NCBI GenBank assembly: GCA_013314735.1
Contig: JABUFD010000002.1
Span: forward strand, 248,001 to 312,000
DNA from: Anaerolineae bacterium
GTDB lineage: Bacteria; Chloroflexota; Anaerolineae; Anaerolineales; Anaerolineaceae
DNA: 64,000 nucleotides
Direction of reading: 5' to 3'
Both the position numbers and the translations under genes were made by a program. The number at the start of each line of letters is the position of its first letter. The first letter of the stretch is position 1. Of the stretch, positions 53,069 through 61,479 are shown piece by piece. The notes under the pieces were generated by a model. The model had not been told where the DNA came from. It saw only the letters and a program-made list of their open reading frames with translations, and searched no databases.

Positions 53069-55051
53069 ATGTGCGGCATTGTGGGAATCGTGAATCTGAA
53101 CCAGCAGCAACCCGCTGACCTGGAAACGGCTAAGGAGATGCTGGCTGCCATCCGGCACCGTGGACCTGACAGCGCCGGTATTTACCGGGATTCGCACGTC
53201 ATGTTGGGTAATGTGCGGTTGAATATCATTGACCTCTCCGGTGGGGATCAGCCGATTGGGAATGAATCCGGTACTTTGTGGATTGTTTACAATGGAGAAG
53301 TTTTTAACTATGTTGAATTGCGGCCGGAACTGGAGCGCCGCGGTCACCGGTTTTCCACCCAAACCGATACCGAGGTGATCCTTCACCTTTACGAAGAAGA
53401 AGGCCCCGCCTGTTTGAATCGTTTGAACGGTCAGTTTGCGTTTGCTATCTGGGACACAATTCGCCAACAGCTATTCCTTGCACGCGACCGTGTGGGCATT
53501 CGTCCCCTCTTTTACAGCCACCAGGGCCACCGCTTCATTTTTGGCTCAGAGATCAAGGGAATCCTTGCCAGCGGTGAGGTGCCTGCTGCGATTAATCCTT
53601 CAGCAATGGTTGAGGTTTTTACCTATTGGAGTGCGCAGTCTCCTCACACCTTTTTTAAAAACATTGTGGAGCTGCCGCCGGGGCATTATCTCCTGTTGGA
53701 GCGGGGGAAAATCAACATACAGTCCTATTGGGATGTAAATCTTATGCCAGAAGATGAAACCCGCAGCCCGGATAGTTATTGCGAAGAGTTGGAAGCTTTA
53801 CTGATAGACGCGGCCCGGTTACGGCTGCGAGCAGATGTCCCGGTTGGTGCCTATCTGAGCGGTGGATTGGATTCATCCCTGACGACCGCTCTGATCCGCG
53901 ACCATACCCAAAATCAGCTGAACACGTTTTCCATCGCTTTTAGCGATCCAGAATTTGATGAAAGCTCCTACCAGGCACAAATGGCAGATTACCTGGGTAC
54001 AGACCATCATTTTTTAAGGTGTGATTACCCGGATATCGCCGGGGCATTTCCAGAAGTGGTCTGGCATGCTGAAACCCCAATCCTCCGAACCGCCCCTGTT
54101 CCCATGTTTTTGTTATCGCAGTTTGTACGGGAGCATGGTTTCAAAGTGGTGGTTACAGGAGAGGGTGCGGATGAGTTCCTGGCTGGTTACGATATATTCA
54201 AAGAGATGAAGATCCGTCGATTCTGGGCTGAAGAGCCGGAATCGGTACTTCGTCCAAAATTGCTGGCACGACTCTACCCCGATATCCGCCGGATCAGTGC
54301 GAACGCTGCCTTTATGACTGGTTTTTTCCGGAAAGGCCTGGAACAAATTCAATCGCCGTATTATTCACACCTGCTCCGATGGCAAAACACCTCACGAACG
54401 CAAAAATTTCTAAATGATGACATCAAAAGTGTCCTTCCTCCAACAGGGTATGAACCATCTTTTCGTATACCGACCGATTTTTCAAAATGGCCATCGCTGA
54501 GCCAGGCGCAGTATTGGGAGATTACCACGTTCCTCTCCCCCTACTTATTATCATCCCAGGGTGACCGGATGGCGATGGCGCATTCTGTGGAGGGGCGATA
54601 TCCGTTTCTGGACTACCGGGTGATCGAGTTCTGCAACCGTCTACCACCGGCGTTGAAATTGCCTGTATTGATGGAAAAATGGTTGTTGAAACAACTGGGC
54701 CGGAAGTATCTGCCCGAACAAATTTGGCGGCGCAACAAGCGGCCTTACCGGGCCCCCATCAGCCGCAGCTTCTTCCAACCAGCTCCCCCCGATTATGTCC
54801 GCGAAACTCTTTCACCTCCTGCCATCCGTGATGCCGGTTTGTTTCAGCCTGCTGCGGTTCAGATGTTATATGACAAGGCTGTCAGCGCATCCAACGGCCA
54901 ATTTGGTCTCAGCGAAGTGGAAGATATGGCACTGGTTGGCATTCTATCAACCCAATTGGTCTATCAGCAGTTTATCCGGGGGGAAGGGATGCGGAAGCGG
55001 TGTGCTAGCATGAGCGCTATCAAAATCATTGATTGTGTGCTTCATGAATGA
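53069..55051 (+). CDS. asnB: Glutamine-dependent asparagine synthase-like amidotransferase
   Basis: AsnB-family protein of 660 residues. The N-terminal class II glutaminase has the nucleophile Cys2 in MCGIVGIV plus GPDSAGIY and YNGEVFNY. The C-terminal ATP-pyrophosphatase domain has AYLSGGLDSSLTTAL and TGEGADEFLAGYD. In exosortase and polysaccharide loci such proteins are called amidotransferases and may amidate a glycan or a carrier-bound acid rather than make free asparagine. Its place between glycosyltransferases and a NadE-like ligase favours that. Ammonia from Gln is channelled to a carboxyl activated as AMP ester. The acceptor is not known. Confidence 0.92.
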   Translation: MCGIVGIVNLNQQQPADLETAKEMLAAIRHRGPDSAGIYRDSHVMLGNVRLNIIDLSGGDQPIGNESGTLWIVYNGEVFNYVELRPELERRGHRFSTQTDTEVILHLYEEEGPACLNRLNGQFAFAIWDTIRQQLFLARDRVGIRPLFYSHQGHRFIFGSEIKGILASGEVPAAINPSAMVEVFTYWSAQSPHTFFKNIVELPPGHYLLLERGKINIQSYWDVNLMPEDETRSPDSYCEELEALLIDAARLRLRADVPVGAYLSGGLDSSLTTALIRDHTQNQLNTFSIAFSDPEFDESSYQAQMADYLGTDHHFLRCDYPDIAGAFPEVVWHAETPILRTAPVPMFLLSQFVREHGFKVVVTGEGADEFLAGYDIFKEMKIRRFWAEEPESVLRPKLLARLYPDIRRISANAAFMTGFFRKGLEQIQSPYYSHLLRWQNTSRTQKFLNDDIKSVLPPTGYEPSFRIPTDFSKWPSLSQAQYWEITTFLSPYLLSSQGDRMAMAHSVEGRYPFLDYRVIEFCNRLPPALKLPVLMEKWLLKQLGRKYLPEQIWRRNKRPYRAPISRSFFQPAPPDYVRETLSPPAIRDAGLFQPAAVQMLYDKAVSASNGQFGLSEVEDMALVGILSTQLVYQQFIRGEGMRKRCASMSAIKIIDCVLHE

Positions 55052-55082
55052 TTATGGCAGTAAGAACCCGGAGTTTAGAGAA

Positions 55083-56063
55083 ATGAAACCCATCGAGCAC
55101 CCACCTTTTTCAAGGCAATCGCTTCAACTCAATGCCCCGAAAGAAATTGATCGCATTGTGGAGGCTATCCATGGGGCGGTTCATCATCACCTGCACCGCC
55201 AGGGGGCTGTGGTTGGCATCAGCGGGGGTATTGATTCCTCAGTGGTGCTTGCGCTTTGTGTAAAAGCACTGGGTGCGGAGCATGTGGTTGGGGTGATGCT
55301 GCCGGAAAAAGAATCCAGCCCTCAAAGCACGCTGCTGGCCGAAGAGCTGGCAGGGCATTATCATGTTTCTACGATGACGATTGATATCACGCCAGCGCTG
55401 GAAGGATTTGGCTGTTATGAAAAGCGAAACGAAGCGATCTGCCGCATTGTCCCGCAGTTTGAGCAGGGTTGGGGTGTTAAAATTGTGCTGCCCAATGACT
55501 TGCTGACCCAGGGTTCGTTGAATGTCTTTCAACTGGTAGTGACAACACCAGAGGGGCAAATCCTGCGTCAGCGACTAACACCGCATGAGTATTTTCAGAT
55601 TGTGGCTTCTTCAAATTTCAAACAACGGGTGCGCACAACCCATCTATACTACCAGGCTGAATTGCGAAATTATGCTGTGATCGGTACGCCAAATAAGAAC
55701 GAACATGACCTGGGGTTCTTTGTCAAAGGCGGGGACGGCTTGTATGATTTCGCGCCAATCAGACATTTGTTTAAGACGCAGGTTTTTCAGTTGGCTGAAA
55801 CATTGGGGATTCCTGACAGCATTCGCACCCGCCCACCGATCACAGATACCTACCCGGGCGGTGGAACCCAGGAGGAATTTTTCTTCCGGCTTCCTTTCGA
55901 AACCTTGGATACCATCTGGTACGGCTATGAGAACAATGTACCGCTGGAAGAGATCACTGCTGCCCTGAATTTATCACCGGAGCAAGTATTACGGGTGATC
56001 AAAGACATCAACAGCAAACAATCCGCCACCATGTATCTTCGTGAATCACCGCATGGCATGTAA
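55083..56063 (+). CDS. NadE-like ATP-pyrophosphatase amide ligase
   Basis: NAD synthase-family protein of 326 residues. The PP-loop is VGISGGIDSSVVLAL, the acceptor segment is VIGTPNKNEHDLGFFVKGGDG, and DTYPGGGTQEEFFFRLPFETLDTIWYG replaces the usual NadE segment. The usual ammonia-dependent NadE is about 275 residues; here there is extra length and no nitrilase glutaminase domain. It follows asnB by 31 bp. GGAG stands 9 nt before the ATG at 55083; upstream in-frame starts at 55029 and 55044 overlap asnB or lack a site. It may be a housekeeping NadE, but position and variant motif suggest a paralogue that amidates a locus-specific carboxylate. Confidence 0.8.
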   Translation: MKPIEHPPFSRQSLQLNAPKEIDRIVEAIHGAVHHHLHRQGAVVGISGGIDSSVVLALCVKALGAEHVVGVMLPEKESSPQSTLLAEELAGHYHVSTMTIDITPALEGFGCYEKRNEAICRIVPQFEQGWGVKIVLPNDLLTQGSLNVFQLVVTTPEGQILRQRLTPHEYFQIVASSNFKQRVRTTHLYYQAELRNYAVIGTPNKNEHDLGFFVKGGDGLYDFAPIRHLFKTQVFQLAETLGIPDSIRTRPPITDTYPGGGTQEEFFFRLPFETLDTIWYGYENNVPLEEITAALNLSPEQVLRVIKDINSKQSATMYLRESPHGM

Positions 56064-56097
56064 CTTATTTTCATCACACATTAGAGAATCGCAGCGT

Positions 56098-58815
56098 ATG
56101 AATAAAACAATGAAAAAACATCTTTACAGAAAAAAGACGCACTGGCAATACTCACTGGTTGCTGGACTCATCAGTCTGTTCCTCCTCCTGGGAAACATCG
56201 GTGAGGTTTTTGGTCAGATAGATGCGGGTGATGACTGGACTCAGCCCGTCAACGTATCCAACTCGGGATCATCCTCGGATCCAATCGTCCTGGTTGACTC
56301 ACAATCAGTGACACACCTGTTTTGGACCGATGATTTTGAAGGCAACCGGTATGCCCAGGTGGGAGTGGATGGCACCTGGAGTGAACCCAGGTCGGTTATC
56401 GTTCCATTTTCGGGAAATGAGTCAATGGTGATTCCTGGGCCGGCTGATACCTTCTACGCATTCTGGCTGATCGAGGGTGAACTGTTTTACAGTTGGGCAA
56501 AGCCAGCGAATTTGGGCCTCAATGCTGCCTGGCAGCCTGTTCGTCGGTTGGCCGAATTTGTACTTTGCTTTGATGTGTTCATGGATGAAGACCAGGCAAT
56601 TCACCTGGCATATCTTACCCAATCCCAGCCGAATGCAGACCCGGCAGGAATTTATTACACCCAGAAACCATTGGGAAGAGGATGGACGGTCGGGCAGCCG
56701 GTGTATACCTCGCCCTACTTCCGAACGATGGATGTTACCCGGGCGCATGTACAGGTGACTGCTGGAGTGATTACACTGGAATCAACCCAGGATGAATCCG
56801 GCCAGACCGAGAAACAAATCTATGTTGCCTGGGATGAACCTTACCTGTACCGGTCGATGATCAACCGGAGTACGGATGGAAGCAACTATTGGCCTGAACC
56901 ACTGGAGATTGATGCGATTGAAGTCATGTCCGGGTCCAGTATGGTGTTCGGGTCTGACCTGATTGTATGGAATAACCAGGTATTGATGGTCTGGAAAAAC
57001 CAGGTATCCCAAACCGATTGCGAAATTCTTTACAAAACGTATGATGGTGCGGGGGATTGGGGTGACGATTTACCTTTATACAGCAGCCTGACCGGTTGCC
57101 CTGCCAAATCCGGGTTTATCGCGGGATTGGAGAATTACCTGTTGTGGTATGCTGAAGATGGATCGGAGTTGGTGCTTTCTGCCTGGAACGGATCTCAATG
57201 GAGTGATGTAAGGAGTGAAACCAGCTTGAGCGGATTTTGGGATCCAGTTTCAGAGAAGACACTGACCCTGGAAGGACGACACCTTGCCTATCATGCAGGC
57301 GAAAATCAGCTGGTAGCTGTGGGATCTGATGTGAACGGCAGTCAGGATATCTGGTACACCAGGAAAGCACTCGAGGATGTGGATACCTGGTATGCCCCTT
57401 ATGCTTCGTGGTCCTCGATTCAAAGGATCAATTATGCCCAACATGGATTGAGCGATGTTCATATTCTCACTGACAGCCAGGGTTCACGCTACATGGCCTG
57501 GCTCCAGTCACCAGATTTGTTGGCGGAGCGACAGCCGCTGATGGATGCCCTGCCTGTGCAAATTCATTTTGCCAGGCTCGATGAAACCGGGTGGTCTGAA
57601 CCAGTGGCGATTACGGTTGGGGGGGAACATAACCCGACCCAATTCATGGCAGTGACTGCCGATTCCGATGATTTAATGGCTGCCTGGCGGAATGAATCGG
57701 GCTGCCAGATCACATTCACTAGCGTCCCAATCCATCGGGCTTTAAGTACACGGGAGTGGATGGACCCCGTTCTGGTTCCTACTCCCCCGGGGATTTGCAG
57801 TTCACCGATGCTAGTATCTGCCGGGGAAGGCCATGTCTATGCCGCCTATGCGGTTCTTGTCAATGAAGGACGGGGCATTTACATTAACCATTCTGCTGAT
57901 GGAGGGCGTAGCTGGGAACAGGCGGTACAGGTGTTTGATGGGCAGGCATCAGGCTGGGAAATGGTGGATCAACCCATTCTGGTGATATCCGGCAGCCGGA
58001 TGCATGTATTATGGCAGCAGCCATCACCTTATGATCCACAAATCAGTCAGGGAGTGGGGTATGCCTATTCGGATGATGGTGGAATGACCTGGCGTGTTGC
58101 CGATGAACAATTGGAAGAGAAAATGGAATGGGCTGGCCTGGCCGCATCCTCCAACAACTCCCTGTTGCGCTCATGGGAATATTCCGACTTTGGGTTGATC
58201 CAGATCACCACCCAGATTTCATTGGATGGTGGGCAAAACTGGTCAATGGCAGTCACCATCGAACGGCAGGGGGAACTAATAGGTGCTCCGGTGATGGTCC
58301 CTGACGGTGTTGGTGGGATTCATCTGCTGCTATTGATCTATGGTGCGCAAGGAAAAGCGACATTGGAGCATTGGGTATGGGATAATGGCGGCTGGAATGC
58401 CCGTGAGAACCTGGACACCGGGTATGTTACAAACGGAGACGCTGGCGAACTGTCGGCTGTTGTTTCGCCGCAGAATGAATTGGGTGTGGCTTATAGCACC
58501 ATGAATGGGCAGAATGGAGCGCAGTCGTTGTATGTAGTGTTCAGCCAGGGCGGAGAAGGCCTGCAAGATGACCAGGCTCCTCTGGTTTCCTGGGAAAGCC
58601 TTTTGCCATCTACAACGAATCCAGAAATTTTGGAGAATGACGTATTGGCATCGGATGATCTCGCTGCGGCTACACCGACACCTGCCACATTCTCAAAAAC
58701 GCCGGAACGTGTTCATTCGTTCAGCACATGGATTGCGCCGATTGGCGGTGCACTTGCAGCTGGTTTGATCGTTACCCTGGTGTTTTGGAAAAGGATGACT
58801 CGAGATAAAAAATGA
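56098..58815 (+). CDS. Membrane-anchored Asp-box beta-propeller protein
   Basis: Exported protein of 905 residues. An N-terminal signal (KTHWQYSLVAGLISLFLLLGNIGEVFG) precedes a long sialidase-like propeller region with Asp-boxes SADGGRSW, SDDGGMTW and SLDGGQNW at about residues 598-712. A Pro/Thr-rich segment (TPTPATFSKTPERV) then leads to a C-terminal FST motif (about 875), a hydrophobic helix GGALAAGLIVTLVFW and the basic tail KRMTRDKK. It is thus a type I surface protein. No catalytic sialidase Arg triad is evident, so binding of the glycan or a scaffold role is more likely. A shorter relative with the same C-terminal plan is at 61480-62997. Start chosen at 56098; ribosome site weak. Confidence 0.82.
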   Translation: MNKTMKKHLYRKKTHWQYSLVAGLISLFLLLGNIGEVFGQIDAGDDWTQPVNVSNSGSSSDPIVLVDSQSVTHLFWTDDFEGNRYAQVGVDGTWSEPRSVIVPFSGNESMVIPGPADTFYAFWLIEGELFYSWAKPANLGLNAAWQPVRRLAEFVLCFDVFMDEDQAIHLAYLTQSQPNADPAGIYYTQKPLGRGWTVGQPVYTSPYFRTMDVTRAHVQVTAGVITLESTQDESGQTEKQIYVAWDEPYLYRSMINRSTDGSNYWPEPLEIDAIEVMSGSSMVFGSDLIVWNNQVLMVWKNQVSQTDCEILYKTYDGAGDWGDDLPLYSSLTGCPAKSGFIAGLENYLLWYAEDGSELVLSAWNGSQWSDVRSETSLSGFWDPVSEKTLTLEGRHLAYHAGENQLVAVGSDVNGSQDIWYTRKALEDVDTWYAPYASWSSIQRINYAQHGLSDVHILTDSQGSRYMAWLQSPDLLAERQPLMDALPVQIHFARLDETGWSEPVAITVGGEHNPTQFMAVTADSDDLMAAWRNESGCQITFTSVPIHRALSTREWMDPVLVPTPPGICSSPMLVSAGEGHVYAAYAVLVNEGRGIYINHSADGGRSWEQAVQVFDGQASGWEMVDQPILVISGSRMHVLWQQPSPYDPQISQGVGYAYSDDGGMTWRVADEQLEEKMEWAGLAASSNNSLLRSWEYSDFGLIQITTQISLDGGQNWSMAVTIERQGELIGAPVMVPDGVGGIHLLLLIYGAQGKATLEHWVWDNGGWNARENLDTGYVTNGDAGELSAVVSPQNELGVAYSTMNGQNGAQSLYVVFSQGGEGLQDDQAPLVSWESLLPSTTNPEILENDVLASDDLAAATPTPATFSKTPERVHSFSTWIAPIGGALAAGLIVTLVFWKRMTRDKK

Positions 58816-58874
58816 ACCAGCTGTGAACCGCGATTCTCATTTATCGGTGGGTAAGCACAGCATGGAGGTACAGG

Positions 58875-60218
58875 ATGAGTGATAAGTTGACACGGCGTGA
58901 TTTTCTGAAGGGCGGTATGATCCTGGCAGGTGGTGGGGCGGTGTGGGCAGTGACCTACTGGTTGAATCGGTTGCTGATTCACAAAGGCTCGCCCGTACCG
59001 ACGATGCCGGCTGGGAACCCGGATACTAGTAACGAGCGTACTACCCCCACCATTTTTCCAGCAAACACAAATCAGGAAAATGCGATCACTCAAACGGTAT
59101 CGAGTGCCGTCACGGAAGCACCGACGTTAACCAGTCAACCGCCGCAGGAATCTGCTTTGGTGACACCTGTGCCGAATGGGCTTCCCGGAGAAGCAGGCTT
59201 GCGCTTTCCTGGACGAGTTGTGATGGTAACCCACCCGGAAGTTCACACCTGGAATTATCAGGACCTGGATTACTGGGACGCGGTCAACCAGACCGCAGTC
59301 GATGCGATGGTTGATGCTGGCATCATGCAGCTGACCGGGCAATCCAGCCTGGCAGATGCCTGGCGTGCCCTGATCCCCAATTACCAGGCCGGGGAGGTAG
59401 TCGCGATCAAGGTCAGTTTCAACAACTCGCATGATGAAGCCGGTTCGATTCAGGAAATTGATGGGATCATTGAGCCGGTCAATGCGATCATTCGTGGCCT
59501 GCATAACCTGAGCGTGCCAAATTCATCCATCGTTGTGTATGATTCATCCCGGTACCTGCCGAAACGTTTTATGGATGGCTGTGATTACCCCGGGATCCAA
59601 TTCCGGTATGCCATTCATGACCCATGGGGTGAAGGCGCATCGGATGTGCAGTTTTTACCGCCTGGTGCCAGTGCTTTTACAGAGCGACTTTCCCGGGAAG
59701 TGACCCAGGCCAGCTATCTCATCAATATCCCGATTTTAAAATGGCACGGTATGACCCACTTCAGTATGGCGATGAAAAACCATTATGGCAGTGTTGAAAA
59801 ACCGGATCAGCTTCACCAGTGGTCATCGCTGGGCAGCCCTGATTATTCGGCAAAGTATAATCCCATGGTTGACCTGAACAATACCCCGCACATCCGTGAA
59901 AAGACGGTTCTGACGGTTGGCGATGCGATCTTCGCGGCGTTTAAGAATTTCGACACGGCATCCTTCCCGCGGCCGTGGAAAACATTCGGAAACCAGACAC
60001 CGAAAACCCTTTACTTTTCGACAGACCCGGTATCCATCGACTGTGTGATGGCGGACACATTAAGTATTGAGAAGGCTGCGCTGGGCTCAGGGGAAATCAA
60101 TCCTGTCGCTTATGAATTTTTGAGCCTGGCGGAATCGATTGGCCTGGGTGTGTATGACCGGGGGAATCCCTTGAAGAATTCATATACGAAAATTGAGTTG
60201 ATAAAACTGGATCTGTGA
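58875..60218 (+). CDS. DUF362 protein with Tat signal
   Basis: DUF362 protein of 447 residues. The N-terminus LTRRDFLKGGMILAGGGAVWAV is a twin-arginine signal (RRDFLK), so it is exported folded and probably kept at the membrane. A Thr/Pro-rich linker (about 40-110) leads to the DUF362 domain: VAIKVSFNNSHDEAG, INIPILKWHGMTHFSMAMKNHYG and STDPVSIDCVMADTL. GGAGG precedes the ATG. The use of Tat hints at a cofactor or metal inserted in the cytoplasm. It is the second DUF362 protein of the window (first at 2955-4073). It lies between the two propeller proteins, so a surface glycan or glycoprotein function is likely, but the activity is unknown. Confidence 0.85.
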   Translation: MSDKLTRRDFLKGGMILAGGGAVWAVTYWLNRLLIHKGSPVPTMPAGNPDTSNERTTPTIFPANTNQENAITQTVSSAVTEAPTLTSQPPQESALVTPVPNGLPGEAGLRFPGRVVMVTHPEVHTWNYQDLDYWDAVNQTAVDAMVDAGIMQLTGQSSLADAWRALIPNYQAGEVVAIKVSFNNSHDEAGSIQEIDGIIEPVNAIIRGLHNLSVPNSSIVVYDSSRYLPKRFMDGCDYPGIQFRYAIHDPWGEGASDVQFLPPGASAFTERLSREVTQASYLINIPILKWHGMTHFSMAMKNHYGSVEKPDQLHQWSSLGSPDYSAKYNPMVDLNNTPHIREKTVLTVGDAIFAAFKNFDTASFPRPWKTFGNQTPKTLYFSTDPVSIDCVMADTLSIEKAALGSGEINPVAYEFLSLAESIGLGVYDRGNPLKNSYTKIELIKLDL

Positions 60219-60302
60219 AAGCAAAACGATTGTCTGGCTGGATAGGATCATCCAGGAATGGCAAACACGAAAATAAGGCAGGCATAGAGAACGGCGGTTG
60301 AT

Positions 60303-60737
60303 ATGAATAAACGTTTACTTACACTGAGTGGTCTGGCCATTCTGGCGGTGGTGATGAACCATGCCAGCCATTATGGTTTCATTGCCATGTTCTGGTGGAC
60401 GGATCGGTACCTGCCGGTGGCTGTGCCAAATTATGACCAGATGGGATCAATTGCGTATTATGGGTTGATTGCTGCGCAAAAACTGGCAGTATTTAGTGTT
60501 CCAGCCTTCCTGTTCATAACGGGAATGTTCCTGTCTTACGCTGCCCGTGGAGAAAAAACCCATCTCACCTGGGAAATGGTCAAACGCAGAATCCTGAACC
60601 TGGTGTTCCCATACCTGATCTGGAGCGTGGTGTATTTTGCGGTTGATTTCGCGATTGGCAACCGGCTGACACCTATTGAATATGTGTTGGGGCTGGTCAC
60701 CGTCTCCAATTCTGTTTTCTTCTTTATCCCATTTTGA
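60303..60737 (+). CDS. Acyltransferase-3 N-terminal part (frameshifted)
   Basis: N-terminal 144 residues of an OafA/acyltransferase-3 membrane protein that would O-acylate surface sugars. The conserved His is in LAILAVVMNHASHYG, and the membrane pattern continues through FSVPAFLFITGMFLSYAARG and RRILNLVFPYLIWSVVYF. The frame stops in FFFIPF just where the next frame continues the same helix. One extra T in the TTTT run at 60732-60735 would rejoin the two parts. The gene is therefore broken by a 1-base deletion, a sequencing error, or read by frameshifting. Confidence 0.75.
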   Translation: MNKRLLTLSGLAILAVVMNHASHYGFIAMFWWTDRYLPVAVPNYDQMGSIAYYGLIAAQKLAVFSVPAFLFITGMFLSYAARGEKTHLTWEMVKRRILNLVFPYLIWSVVYFAVDFAIGNRLTPIEYVLGLVTVSNSVFFFIPF

Positions 60738-61414
60738 TCCTGTATTACCTGGTGTCACCATTCCTGGCGCCGCTTGCCAGAAAACGTCCCTGGTTGCTGT
60801 TGGGTGTGGGATCGGTCGTGTTGCTTGCCGGCATTACCAGTGGGTATGTCCATTTCTTAGCCCGAATGAACCAGGTTGACAGCCAATTTTTAAGCCAACC
60901 AGCTTCGTATTTGCTTGAGCGACAGGTGTTTGAGTACTTCTTCTATTATGTCGCTGGATTCACAGCTGGATTTCACCAGGCGCAACTCAAGGCTGTGATT
61001 CACCGCCTGCGATGGGTACTATTGGGCGGGTTGGTGGTCATGGCGGCCGCAATGATTATGGAAGCCGAGTGGGTGTACCAGACGACTGAAATGACCTGGT
61101 GGTCACGCACACTGACCCTGCCATCGGCACTGTACGCCATCAGCTTCATTCTCACGTTTCTCGCTTTCGAAAAGCTGGAATTGCCCGTCGTTTTGTATCA
61201 TATCGGTGTAAACACACTCGGAATTTACCTGATCCACAAGACGGTACTGCTGGTTGCGCCGAAAATTGTGTACCATGTACTCCCAGCCATTCTGGGAATG
61301 CAAATTGTCTACCAGCCATTATTGATCGCTTTGGGTGCAGGACTTCCTCTATTGTTGATGTTGATCATACGCAAGACGCCACTGCGCAAATTTTACCGGG
61401 TCCTATTCGGCTAA
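60734..61414 (+). CDS. Acyltransferase-3 C-terminal part (frameshifted)
   Basis: C-terminal 226 residues of the acyltransferase-3 protein, with helices ILYYLVSPFLAPLARK, VLLGGLVVMAAAMIM, LPSALYAISFILTFLAF and LGIYLIHKTVLLVAPKI, ending in the family-typical YHIGVNTLGIYLIHK block. It overlaps the upstream part by TTGA, and the joined protein would have the normal length of about 370 residues. A separate TTG start here has no ribosome-binding site, so it is unlikely to be an independent gene unless coupled through the overlap. Confidence 0.72.
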   Translation: MILYYLVSPFLAPLARKRPWLLLGVGSVVLLAGITSGYVHFLARMNQVDSQFLSQPASYLLERQVFEYFFYYVAGFTAGFHQAQLKAVIHRLRWVLLGGLVVMAAAMIMEAEWVYQTTEMTWWSRTLTLPSALYAISFILTFLAFEKLELPVVLYHIGVNTLGIYLIHKTVLLVAPKIVYHVLPAILGMQIVYQPLLIALGAGLPLLLMLIIRKTPLRKFYRVLFG

Positions 61415-61479
61415 TTGCGATGTTTCAACGGAAACTATGTTCTTCTCTCGTGCCCGGAGCAGGTGAAACCAGGAAGAAA

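Noticed and set aside
61099-61479. Upstream extension of the smaller Asp-box protein
   Set aside because: The frame overlaps the acyltransferase gene and has no homology. The signal peptide follows the ATG at 61480, which has an AGGA site.
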